Shown: positions 51,277 to 59,517 of the stretch, in pieces | Position numbering within the stretch: position 1 is the first letter of the stretch | How the letters are laid out: every line of letters begins with the position of its first letter | Notes under the pieces: generated by a model | Seen by the model: only the letters and a program-made list of their open reading frames with translations | Databases searched by the model: none | What the model was told of the DNA's origin: nothing | Assembly: GCF_001984125.1 (NCBI RefSeq) | Contig: NZ_MTQL01000007.1 | Coordinates: 186,001-250,000 of the forward strand | Length of the DNA: 64,000 nucleotides | Reading direction: 5' to 3' | Source of the DNA: Leifsonia sp. ALI-44-B | GTDB taxonomy: Bacteria; Actinomycetota; Actinomycetes; Actinomycetales; Microbacteriaceae | Translations under genes and position numbers: made by a program

Positions 51277-53547
51277 ATGAACAATCCCCGACCACCCGCT
51301 GATTCGCATGACCTCATCCACGTGCGCGGCGCGCGCGAGAACAACCTGCAGAACGTGTCGCTCGACATCCCGAAGCGGCGCCTCACGGTGTTCACGGGCG
51401 TCTCGGGTTCGGGCAAGTCGAGCCTCGTTTTCGGCACCATCGCGGCCGAATCGCAGCGGCTCATCAACGAGACCTATTCGGCTTTTCTGCAATCGTTCAT
51501 GCCCAGCCTCGGCCGCCCCGACGTCGACGCGCTGCACAACCTGAGCGCCGCCATCATCGTCGACCAGGAGCGCATGGGCGCCAACTCGCGCTCGACGCTG
51601 GGCACCGCCACCGACGTCAACGCCATGCTGCGCATCGTCTTCTCCCGCCTCGGTCAACCCCACATCGGGCCGTCGTTCCGCTTCGGGTTCAACGCCCCAG
51701 AGGGCATGTGTCTGCGCTGCGAGGGCCTCGGGCACGTCACCGACATCGACCTCGACGAACTCTTCGACAGCACCAAGAGTCTGAACGAGGGCGCCATCAC
51801 CATTCCGGGCTACAGCGCCGATGGATGGATGGTGCGCACGTTCGCCGAATCGGGCATCGTCCCGGGCGACGTGCCCATCGGCCGATTCACCGAGCAACAG
51901 CGACAAGACTTCCTCTACAAGGAGCCCGTCAAGGTCGCGATCAACGGCATGAACCTCACCTACGAGGGTCTCGTGCCGAAGGTGCAGAGAAGCATCCTGT
52001 CGAAAGACAAAGACGCGGTCCAGCCGCATGTGCGCGCCTTCATCGACCGCGCCGTCACCTTTCAGACCTGCCCCGACTGCGACGGCACGCGGCTCAACGA
52101 GGCCGCGCGCTCATCCCTGATCGAGGGCAAGAGCATCGCCGACTGCTCACGCATGCAGATCAGCGATCTCGCGGCCTTCGTTCGAAACGTCGTCGACGAC
52201 GAAGTGGCCCCGCTCATCTCCACACTGCAGCAGACCCTCGACTCGTTGGTCGAAATCGGCCTCGGCTATCTGAGCCTCGACCGCACCGCGGCATCCCTGT
52301 CGGGCGGCGAGGCTCAGCGCGTCAAAATGGTCAGGCACCTGGGCTCGAGCCTCACCGACGTCAGCTACATCTTCGATGAGCCCACCGTCGGCCTGCACCC
52401 GCACGACATCGAGCGCATGAACGCGCTCCTACTGCGGCTGCGCGACAAAGGCAACACGGTGCTCGTCGTCGAGCACAAGCCCGAGACCATCGCCATCGCC
52501 GACCACGTCGTCGATCTCGGGCCGCGCGCCGGCATCAACGGCGGGCGCATCCAGTTCGAGGGCACCGTCGACGAGCTGCGGGCAAGCGACACGCTCACCG
52601 GGCGACACCTCGGCGACCGCGTCCAATTGCGCGAGAAGCCCCGGCAGCGCACGGGAATCCTCGAGATTCGCGGCGCGACGAGACACAACCTGAAGAACGT
52701 CGACGTCGACATCCCGCTCGGCGTGCTGACGGTCGTCACGGGTGTGGCGGGTTCGGGCAAGAGCTCCCTCATCCACGGCTCCATTCCGCGCGGGGCCGAT
52801 GTGGTGACGGTCGATCAGGCTCCCATCAAGGGTTCGCGTCGCAGCAACCCCGCCACCTATACGGGTCTGCTCGATCCCATCCGCACGGCCTTCGCCAAGG
52901 CGAACGGAGTGAAGCCCGCACTCTTCAGCGCGAACTCGGCGGGTGCTTGCCCGAACTGCAACGGCAACGGCGTCATCTACACCGACCTCGCCATGATGGC
53001 CGGCGTGGCGACCATGTGCGAGATGTGTGAGGGCAAGCGGTTCCAGGCATCCGTGCTCGAGTACACGCTCGACGGCAAGAACATCGCCGAGGTGCTGGGC
53101 ATGTCCGTGGCCGAGGCGCTCGACTACTTCGGTTCCGGCCCGGCGCGCGCCATCCTTCAGCGCCTCTCCGATGTGGGGCTCGGATATCTGGGGCTCGGTC
53201 AGCCGCTCACGACGCTGTCGGGTGGCGAGCGCCAACGCCTGAAGCTCGCCATCCACATGGCCGACAAGGGTGGCATCTACGTGCTCGACGAGCCCACGAC
53301 CGGGCTGCATCTCGCCGATGTGGAGCACATGCTGGGGCTGTTCGACCGGCTCGTCGACAGCGGCAAGACCGTCATCGTCATCGAACACCACCAAGCCGTC
53401 ATGGCGCACGCCGACTGGATCATCGACATCGGGCCCGGTGCCGGGCACGACGGCGGGCGCATCGTGTTCGAGGGAACGCCCGCCGAGATCGTCGCCGACG
53501 CGACCACGCTCACGGGCCAGCACCTCAAGCACTATGTGGGTGCCTGA
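51277..53547 (+). CDS. UvrA-like dual ABC ATPase without the UvrB-binding domain
   Basis: A 756-residue protein, shorter than true UvrA (about 950). The first Walker A is GVSGSGKSSLVF, with signature SLSGGEAQRVKM and Walker B IFDEPTVGLHPHD. The second Walker A is GVAGSGKSSLIHGS, with signature TLSGGERQRLKL and VLDEPTTGLHLADVEHM. Zinc Cys motifs (CPDCDGTR, CPNCNGNG, CEMCEGKRF) remain. Proteins of this length resemble the drug-resistance or antibiotic-producer group of UvrA paralogues. It is unlikely to replace UvrA in excision repair. ATG 51277 is the start. Confidence 0.9.
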   Translation: MNNPRPPADSHDLIHVRGARENNLQNVSLDIPKRRLTVFTGVSGSGKSSLVFGTIAAESQRLINETYSAFLQSFMPSLGRPDVDALHNLSAAIIVDQERMGANSRSTLGTATDVNAMLRIVFSRLGQPHIGPSFRFGFNAPEGMCLRCEGLGHVTDIDLDELFDSTKSLNEGAITIPGYSADGWMVRTFAESGIVPGDVPIGRFTEQQRQDFLYKEPVKVAINGMNLTYEGLVPKVQRSILSKDKDAVQPHVRAFIDRAVTFQTCPDCDGTRLNEAARSSLIEGKSIADCSRMQISDLAAFVRNVVDDEVAPLISTLQQTLDSLVEIGLGYLSLDRTAASLSGGEAQRVKMVRHLGSSLTDVSYIFDEPTVGLHPHDIERMNALLLRLRDKGNTVLVVEHKPETIAIADHVVDLGPRAGINGGRIQFEGTVDELRASDTLTGRHLGDRVQLREKPRQRTGILEIRGATRHNLKNVDVDIPLGVLTVVTGVAGSGKSSLIHGSIPRGADVVTVDQAPIKGSRRSNPATYTGLLDPIRTAFAKANGVKPALFSANSAGACPNCNGNGVIYTDLAMMAGVATMCEMCEGKRFQASVLEYTLDGKNIAEVLGMSVAEALDYFGSGPARAILQRLSDVGLGYLGLGQPLTTLSGGERQRLKLAIHMADKGGIYVLDEPTTGLHLADVEHMLGLFDRLVDSGKTVIVIEHHQAVMAHADWIIDIGPGAGHDGGRIVFEGTPAEIVADATTLTGQHLKHYVGA

Positions 53548-53607
53548 CGGGCCGTGGCCCGATTGCCCAGCGTCGCCGTCAGACGCCCCTCCACGCTCGG
53601 GCGCCCG

Positions 53608-54174
53608 TCAATCCTTATCGTTCTTGCCCTTGTCCGGATTGCCATTCCCGGTGTTGCCGTTGCCCGAGTTCCCGCTCCCCGGAGTGCCCTTCCCGGGTGA
53701 ATCGCCCTCGTCCTCTGGGACATCGTCATCGACCGGCGGGCTTTCCACTGTGCCGGGCACCGTCTCGACCGGGGCAGGATCGGTCACGGCCGACTCCGTC
53801 GGCTCGGGGGTGGGCGTCGTCTGCGCGGCGATCAGAGCCGTCAGGTCGGCGCGCACCACGTCGATGGCTGCCTGGATCTCAATAGAGCGATCGTTCGCGA
53901 CATCCCCGGCCTCGACGTACTCGGTGAGGCGCGCTTGCAAGACGTCGAGGCTGGCGGCCGCGCCCGCATAATCTCCGGATGCCGCCCGCTCGGCTGTCTG
54001 CACGACCGATGCGTCGAGCTTCTCGGTCGCCGCATCGGACGGATCGGTCGGCGAGCAGCCCGACAGCAGCACCGGCCCGGCGAGTGCGAGCACCACGGCA
54101 CTTCCCGCCGCGAACCCGCCGCGTCGAACTGCGCGATTTCGGCCCGCGGTCCCGTTCACCACACGAACGCTCAC
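53608..54174 (-). CDS. Lipoprotein with Gly/Asn-rich tail, partner of the kinase gene
   Basis: A 188-residue exported protein with lipobox LLSGC near residue 40. The mature part has a short helical domain (about 55-130: EKLDASVVQTAERAASGDYA and so on), then a Pro/Thr/Glu-rich linker and a Gly-Asn-Ser repeat tail (GSGNSGNGNTGNGNPDKG). It looks like a cell-surface or peptidoglycan-associated protein. Its GTG overlaps the Ser/Thr kinase stop by 4 bp, so it may be a substrate or accessory of that kinase. Confidence 0.75.
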   Translation of the reverse strand: MSVRVVNGTAGRNRAVRRGGFAAGSAVVLALAGPVLLSGCSPTDPSDAATEKLDASVVQTAERAASGDYAGAAASLDVLQARLTEYVEAGDVANDRSIEIQAAIDVVRADLTALIAAQTTPTPEPTESAVTDPAPVETVPGTVESPPVDDDVPEDEGDSPGKGTPGSGNSGNGNTGNGNPDKGKNDKD

Positions 54175-55481
54175 TGGTTCACCTCGTCTCGCAGCTGCTG
54201 CAGATGCACGCCCAGCGGCCCGGTGACCTCGGGCAGAGGCGTCTGATCGGGGGTCGATCCGTTCGACGAAGCCACGGCTATGGCAATCGCGATGGCCGCG
54301 AGCAGCAGCACGGCGAACACCACGATGATGACGACCGCCCGGCGGCCCGAGCGCTTCTCCGGTGCGTCGGCCCGCCCCGCGCTGCGAGGCTGCCCAGAAA
54401 CAGGCGCAGCGGGCGCCACAACGGTGGGCGCGTCGTCGTTCGGGCGATCCGTGGCTGCCTGCGCCGTGGTCGGCGCGTCGGCTGAAGTACCGACAGCACT
54501 GCCAGACGGGTCCGCCCCGAGCGCCGAAGCGGGTGCCGGTGCGGCCACGGTCGACATGGCGGTCGCGTCCGGCACGGCGGCGTGAGCTGGCTGCGTGCCG
54601 GTCGTCGAGAACTCGTGGATGGTGCGCGCCACGGCCAAGGCATCCGGCCGCTGTTCGGGGTCGCGGTTGGTCATCGCGACGAGGAGTGCGGCCCAGTCGG
54701 CCCCCACACTCTCGGGCACGACCGGGTCGCGCAGTAGGCGCGCGGTCGCGGCCTCGATCATCGAACCGGGGAACGCCCGCACCCCCGTGAGGGCCTCGAG
54801 CAAGACGAGCCCGAGCGAGTAGACGTCGCTCGCGGGCGTCGGCGGTTCGCCCTTCGCCTGCTCGGGGCTGAGATAGGCAGCTGTGCCCACGAGGGTGCCC
54901 GGCAGCGTGAGCCGCGTCGAATCGACCACGTAGGCGATGCCGAAGTCGGCGAGCTTCACGCGAAACGTGCGGTCGGGCGAGGTCGACTCTTCGAGCAGTA
55001 CGTTCGACGGTTTGAGGTCCCGGTGCACGATGCCCGCCGCATGCACCACGTGCAGGGCCTCGGCCAGGTCGACACCCATGCGCGCGACCTCGCGGCGATC
55101 GAGCGGGCCGGCATCGAGAAGCTGAGAAAGCGTCGGCCCCTCGACCAGTTCCATGGCCATGAAAGCGGGTTCCCCGTCAAGCGCCGACCCGTCGCTGGCG
55201 TCATAGAGCGTGACGAGGGCGTGGTGTTTCAGCGAGGCGAGCAAGCGGATCTCGGATGTCTTGCGCCCCTCATCCTTGTCCGACTCCCCGGTTGCGGCGA
55301 AGAGTTTGAGGGCGACCGTGCGGCCGAGCGACAGGTCCTGCGCGCGGTAGACCGCCGCCATGCCGCCGCGGCCGATGAGGGTGTCGACGCGATATCGCCC
55401 GGCCACGATGTCGTTGCCACCGTCACTGTCGCCGTCACCGTCGCCGGCGGCTCGGGGAGGCCGCGCAGAGTCGAGGGTCAT
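54171..55481 (-). CDS. Membrane-bound eukaryotic-type Ser/Thr protein kinase
   Basis: A 436-residue kinase. The N-lobe has GRYRVDTLIGRGGMAAVYRAQ (P-loop) and VALKLF (ATP Lys). The catalytic loop is VHRDLKPSNVLLE and the DFG motif VKLADFGIAYV. A long Ala/Pro/Thr-rich juxtamembrane segment precedes the helix RAVVIIVVFAVLLLAA near residue 390 and a short extracellular tail. There are no PASTA repeats, so it is a PknA-like rather than PknB-like kinase. ATG 55481 has GGAG upstream. The lipoprotein gene follows with a 4-bp overlap. Confidence 0.9.
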   Translation of the reverse strand: MTLDSARPPRAAGDGDGDSDGGNDIVAGRYRVDTLIGRGGMAAVYRAQDLSLGRTVALKLFAATGESDKDEGRKTSEIRLLASLKHHALVTLYDASDGSALDGEPAFMAMELVEGPTLSQLLDAGPLDRREVARMGVDLAEALHVVHAAGIVHRDLKPSNVLLEESTSPDRTFRVKLADFGIAYVVDSTRLTLPGTLVGTAAYLSPEQAKGEPPTPASDVYSLGLVLLEALTGVRAFPGSMIEAATARLLRDPVVPESVGADWAALLVAMTNRDPEQRPDALAVARTIHEFSTTGTQPAHAAVPDATAMSTVAAPAPASALGADPSGSAVGTSADAPTTAQAATDRPNDDAPTVVAPAAPVSGQPRSAGRADAPEKRSGRRAVVIIVVFAVLLLAAIAIAIAVASSNGSTPDQTPLPEVTGPLGVHLQQLRDEVNQ

Positions 55482-55710
55482 TCGCTTCTCCATCCGGCGT
55501 GTCGGGGATGCCGGTCCGATGCGTCCAGAGGGAACACACCGGGGACTCGATGTTAGTGCGCGCCGGTCCCCCACGACTACCGGTTGCGCCGGATCGAAAA
55601 ATCCGAGTGCCCGAAAACCCCCGACCAGAGTCCTATCTGAAAAGTTGCTGAGCCGACTTGAAGCGACTTTTCCGTCATGGTATTTCTATATCTGCCGGGT
55701 CACCCGGACC

Positions 55711-55731
55711 CGGTCTAGACGGTTTAGACCG
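55711..55731 (+). promoter_or_regulatory. Dyads in the hsp20 leader
   Basis: CGGTCTA-N7-TAGACCG (55711-55731) and CCGGGT-C-ACCCGG (55695-55707) lie between a TTGAAG/TATTTC promoter-like pair (55658-55686) and the hsp20 ribosome site AGGAGAG. They may be heat-shock repressor sites or a leader structure. Confidence 0.45.
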
Positions 55732-55749
55732 AGAGGAGAGTCACTCATT

Positions 55750-56208
55750 ATGGCAATGTCTTTCGATCCTTTCAGCCAGCTCGACCGCTTCGCCGCGAGC
55801 GTTCTCGACGCCAAGGCGTCGCCGCGATTCATGCCCGTCGATCTGCACCGCAGCGGCGATCACTACGTGGTGAACGCCGACCTGCCGGGCGTCGACCCGG
55901 GTTCCGTCGACGTCGACGTCGACGGTCAGGTGCTGACGATCCGCGCCGAACGCACGGCGCCCGAGACATCCGGCGTCACCTGGTTGTCGCGGGAGCGGCC
56001 CTACGGCTCCTACCTGCGCCAATTCAGCCTGGGCGAGGGCGTGGATGTCGAACGCATCACCGCGAGCTACGAAAACGGTGTGCTCAGCATCCTCATCCCG
56101 GTGAGCGAGCGGGCAAAGCCCCGCAAGATCCAGATCACCGAGAGGGGTTCGAACACCGAGCAGCCGCGACTCAACGCCACGCCGTCAGCGGCGGCGGCGG
56201 CGAGCTAG
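55750..56208 (+). CDS. Hsp20/alpha-crystallin small heat-shock protein
   Basis: A 152-residue small chaperone. The alpha-crystallin domain starts with MPVDLHRSGDHYVVNADLPG and continues with IRAERTAPETSGVTWLSRERPYGSYLRQFSL. The C-terminal IxI-type anchor is SILIPVSE, with a flexible Ala-rich tail. It binds unfolding proteins as an ATP-independent holdase. The ATG at 55750 follows AGGAGAG. A 268-bp gap upstream holds the promoter and two dyads. A bidirectional terminator follows. Confidence 0.92.
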   Translation: MAMSFDPFSQLDRFAASVLDAKASPRFMPVDLHRSGDHYVVNADLPGVDPGSVDVDVDGQVLTIRAERTAPETSGVTWLSRERPYGSYLRQFSLGEGVDVERITASYENGVLSILIPVSERAKPRKIQITERGSNTEQPRLNATPSAAAAAS

Positions 56209-56278
56209 CCGCGTCCCTGGCGCCCGGCGAGCCCTGAACGTCCGCCGCGGCACCAGTGTCTGCTCTGCCGAAAACGAA

Positions 56279-56308
56279 AGGGCGGGTCACCCGAGGGTGG
56301 CCCGCCCT
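56279..56308. terminator. Bidirectional hairpin between hsp20 and HAD genes
   Basis: AGGGCGGGTCACC and GGTGGCCCGCCCT form a 13-bp stem with one G-T pair. The minus-strand exit is CTTTCGTTTT, a T-run for the HAD gene; the plus-strand exit is CTCT. Confidence 0.7.
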
Positions 56309-56328
56309 CTGCGTGTCAGAGGTCAGGG

Positions 56329-57006
56329 TCAGTCGGTGGCGAGGGCCGCGATCGCGCTCGAATCGAGGTTGGCGAGGATGTCGGCGGCGTCGTCGTAGAC
56401 CTCGACGGCACCCGCTTCGCGCAGTTCGGCCGAACCGATGCCGCCCGAGCGCACGCCGATCGTCGAGACGCCGGCCTTCGCGGCCGCCTCGACATCCCAC
56501 ACCGTGTCGCCGACGAAGACCGCGTGATCGGCGTCGACCCCGGCCCGCTCGAGGGCGACCTGCACGATGTCGGGCCGCGGCTTGGCCGTTTCGACATCCT
56601 CCGACGAGGTCACGGCGAACAGCTGGTCCTCCACGTCGAGGATCTCTCGCAGCATCTTCAGCTCGTCCTCGGGAGCGGACGTGGCGAGCACGACGCGAAT
56701 GCCCGCTTCGGCGACCGCGCGGATCAGGTCGCGCGCACCAGACAGGGGTTCGAGCCGTTCGGCCAGTTCCTTGTAATACAGCGAGTGCAGATCGGATGCT
56801 TTCTCCGCCGTCTCGTCATCCGCCCCGGGCAGGATCGCCTCCATCAGAAGCGACGAGTCCTTGCCGATCGCGGCGTGGATGCGCCAGGAGTCGACCGACC
56901 GTCCCACCCCGGCGACGGCCTTCTCCCACGCCTGCACGTGCAGGTAGTTCGAGTCGACGAGCGTCCCGTCGATGTCGAAGAGAACGGCGCGGGGTGAGTT
57001 GGACAT
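56329..57006 (-). CDS. HAD-superfamily phosphatase (Gph/CbbY-like)
   Basis: A 225-residue HAD hydrolase with a helical cap. Motif I is VLFDIDGTLVDSN, motif II VLATSAP, motif III Lys in TAKPRPDIVQ, and motif IV FVGDTVWDVEAAAKAG. It should dephosphorylate a small phospho-metabolite such as phosphoglycolate or a sugar phosphate; the substrate cannot be fixed from sequence. ATG 57006 is the start. It is convergent to hsp20. Confidence 0.9.
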   Translation of the reverse strand: MSNSPRAVLFDIDGTLVDSNYLHVQAWEKAVAGVGRSVDSWRIHAAIGKDSSLLMEAILPGADDETAEKASDLHSLYYKELAERLEPLSGARDLIRAVAEAGIRVVLATSAPEDELKMLREILDVEDQLFAVTSSEDVETAKPRPDIVQVALERAGVDADHAVFVGDTVWDVEAAAKAGVSTIGVRSGGIGSAELREAGAVEVYDDAADILANLDSSAIAALATD

Positions 57007-57114
57007 GAGGCTCCTTCTATCGTGACGGGTCGGTGCCGGGAACGGCCACTATAGGGCGGCCCGTTCGTCGGGCGCTATCCCCTTCCCCCGCGGGTGATGG
57101 GTGCCTACCGCCTC

Positions 57115-57144
57115 TTGCCGCCGCACGTTTTGTGTCGCTACATT
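57115..57144 (+). promoter_or_regulatory. Promoter for the GntR gene
   Basis: TTGCCG (57115-57120), 18 bp, TACATT (57139-57144), then GGGAGA as ribosome site before the GTG at 57177. Confidence 0.45.
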
Positions 57145-57176
57145 GAAGGCACCCAGCATCCACCGAGGGAGAGCGC

Positions 57177-57560
57177 GTGCCGAGTCCGTTCCGTATCGAT
57201 CCCGCATCGGTCACCGCGCCGTTCGAACAGCTGCGCACGCAAGTCATCTCGGGGGTCAAGGACGGCACTCTCGTTCCCGGCACGAAGCTGCCGACGGTGC
57301 GCAATCTGGCCGACGAACTGGGCCTCGCGCCCAACACCATCGCGCGCGCCTATCGCGAACTCGAACACGACGACGTGATCGAGACCCGCGGGCGCAACGG
57401 CACATTCGTCTCATCGACGGGGGACGCCGATCAGAGGCACGCTCAGCAAGCAGCCATCGCCTATGCCGAACGCACCGTACAACTGGGTCTGACACCTGCC
57501 GAAGCGTTGGCGATTGTGACGGCCGCCCTGCACGGCACGCAGCCTCGCGTGCATCCGTGA
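57177..57560 (+). CDS. GntR regulator of the short YtrA type
   Basis: A 127-residue protein. The winged helix (LVPGTKLPTVRNLADELGLA, then NTIARAYRELEHDDVIETRG) is followed by only a short helical dimerisation tail, as in YtrA-subfamily regulators, which often control ABC exporters. No exporter is adjacent. The GTG at 57177 has GGGAGA upstream. It is transcribed in the same direction as the next small gene. Confidence 0.9.
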   Translation: MPSPFRIDPASVTAPFEQLRTQVISGVKDGTLVPGTKLPTVRNLADELGLAPNTIARAYRELEHDDVIETRGRNGTFVSSTGDADQRHAQQAAIAYAERTVQLGLTPAEALAIVTAALHGTQPRVHP

Positions 57561-57636
57561 TTTAGAATCATCTCGACCCGAGGAGCCTTCGTGTTTTCGA
57601 CGGTCGATGGACCGACGAACGAAGTAGGGAACCCCT

Positions 57637-57957
57637 GTGGGAAGAATCATCTACGGCTACGACTCCGCCGAAATCGAATTCGAGGATCGTCTGCTCGCGC
57701 ACCTCAAAGTGGCCATCGTGACGAAGCTGCGCCGCGATGAGAAGTTCACGCTGTCGTGGGACCACGGCATCGACGGCGGCGGCGGCCGCAGCACCGTATG
57801 GATCCACCCGTCCATCCCGCTGCAGTTCATCTTCTCGGGCAGCCGCGAGGCCACACTGAACCGCGACTGGATCGAACAGCTCATGATGTCGGCTAACAGC
57901 ACGGGCGGCCTGCAGGTCGTTGCCGAACCCCGCGACGGCGCGCAGCACCCCGCCTAA
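57637..57957 (+). CDS. Small conserved-type protein of unknown function (DUF7882-like)
   Basis: A 106-residue protein (starts MGRIIYGYDSAEIEFEDR). It has a pattern of strands and helices with the conserved-looking LAHLKVAIVTKLRRDEKF and SWDHG. I associate this family with Microbacteriaceae, where it is often mislabelled as an ATP-dependent DNA ligase; this is from memory and needs a database check. GTG 57637 has GTAGGG upstream. There is no signal or membrane segment. Confidence 0.7.
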   Translation: MGRIIYGYDSAEIEFEDRLLAHLKVAIVTKLRRDEKFTLSWDHGIDGGGGRSTVWIHPSIPLQFIFSGSREATLNRDWIEQLMMSANSTGGLQVVAEPRDGAQHPA

Positions 57958-57991
57958 CCTCGCGGCGCTTTCTCTGTGGCCCGTCGGCGGC

Positions 57992-59440
57992 TTAGCCGAT
58001 CGGCGCCGCACCGTTATCTGCGGGGCTCCCATCCGTGGCCGCGGCGCGGGGGTTGCGGATGCCGAACCACGACACCAGCCCGCCCAGCACCAGCATGGCC
58101 GCCGTGGCGATCATGGCCCGGTGCAGGCCGTCGAGGTCGAGACTCTCACCGATGATGAGTGACGCGCACGCGATGGTGATGAGGCCGGCGATGCGCGACA
58201 CGGCGTTGTTGACGGCCGAACCGATGCCCGCCTGCGAGTCGGCGATGGCCCCGAGGATGGCGCTCGTCAGCGGCGCAACGGTGGCCGAGAGCCCCAGGCC
58301 GAAGAGGAGCAGGCCCGGCAAGATCTGCGTCCAATAGTTGAGTTCGGGCGACACGCCGATCAGCAGCAGGAAGCCGACGCCCGCGACGATGGGTCCGACG
58401 GTCATGAAGAGGCGCGGCCCGAAGCGGCCCGACAGGGCGCCGAAACGGCTCGACAGGAACAGCATGACGAGCGTCGGCGGCATGAGCGCGAGGCCCGTGA
58501 GGAACGCCGAAACACCCGCCACCTGCTGCAGGTAGATGGCGACGATGAAGAACCCGAACGACAGCGCGCCATAAATGAACAGCGTGGCGATGTTGCCGGC
58601 CGAGAAGTTGCGCGAGCCGAAGAGGCCGAGGGGCATCATGGGGGCCGGCGCTCGACGCTCCCACGCGATGAACGCCGCCAGACACGCGAGGCCCAGCACG
58701 AGGGGCAGCCAGACCACGGGGCTCGACCATCCCAAGCGGCCCTGCTCGATGAGGGCGAAGACCGGTCCCGCCAGGCCCAGCGCGCCCAAGACAGCACCCA
58801 CCCAGTCGATGCGGGCCGGATGCTCGGGCCGACCCTGGCCGCGCAGGCGGTGCAGCAGCACGAGCGTGAACGCGATGGGCAGAACGTTGATGGCGAAGAT
58901 GAGGCGCCACGAGACGGTGTCGATGAGGAACCCGCCGAGCAGCGGGCCGATGATCATGGCCGTTCCGGTCCACGCCGTCCAGCTGCCGATGGCCTTCGCC
59001 TGCGGCACACCGTGGAAGGTCGAGATGATGAGCGCGAGCGAACTCGGCACGAGCAGAGCCCCGGCGGCGCCCTGGGCGGCACGCGCACCGATCAGGATCT
59101 CGGCGGTCGGGGCGATCGCGCAGAGCACCGATGTGACGCCGAACCCCACGAGCCCGACGCTCATCACGCGCACGCGCCCGAAAACATCCGACAACGACCC
59201 CGCCAAGAGGATGAGGGCGCCCAGGGTGAGGAGGTAGGCGTCGACCACCCACTGCTGAGTGGCCAGGCCACCACCCAGGTCACGATCGATGGAGGGCAGC
59301 GCCACGTTGACGATCGAGCCGTCGAGGAACGCCACAAAAGACGCGAGAATCGCGATGATGAGCACGCGCCGCTCACGCGTCATGCCGCCGGAAGACGCCC
59401 CCGCCGCGTTGGCACCCGCCGCCCCCGTCGCAGACATCAC
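57992..59440 (-). CDS. DHA2-family MFS drug exporter
   Basis: A 482-residue transporter. The 14-helix DHA2 layout is suggested by length, with conserved FLDGSIVNVALPSIDRDLGG in helix 1, the motif GSLSDVFGRVRV after helix 2, and GPLLGGFLIDTVSWRLIF for motif C in helix 5. It should be a proton-driven exporter of drugs or metabolites. ATG 59440 is used; a second Met follows at once. It faces the DUF7882-like gene tail-to-tail and follows a LacI gene on the same strand. Confidence 0.9.
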   Translation of the reverse strand: MMSATGAAGANAAGASSGGMTRERRVLIIAILASFVAFLDGSIVNVALPSIDRDLGGGLATQQWVVDAYLLTLGALILLAGSLSDVFGRVRVMSVGLVGFGVTSVLCAIAPTAEILIGARAAQGAAGALLVPSSLALIISTFHGVPQAKAIGSWTAWTGTAMIIGPLLGGFLIDTVSWRLIFAINVLPIAFTLVLLHRLRGQGRPEHPARIDWVGAVLGALGLAGPVFALIEQGRLGWSSPVVWLPLVLGLACLAAFIAWERRAPAPMMPLGLFGSRNFSAGNIATLFIYGALSFGFFIVAIYLQQVAGVSAFLTGLALMPPTLVMLFLSSRFGALSGRFGPRLFMTVGPIVAGVGFLLLIGVSPELNYWTQILPGLLLFGLGLSATVAPLTSAILGAIADSQAGIGSAVNNAVSRIAGLITIACASLIIGESLDLDGLHRAMIATAAMLVLGGLVSWFGIRNPRAAATDGSPADNGAAPIG

Positions 59441-59517
59441 AGCGATCGACTCTCGGATGCCGGGGCGCGTTCTTCACTCATCTGCCCAGTATCCCCCGGG
59501 CCGCCGGAATGCGCTCG

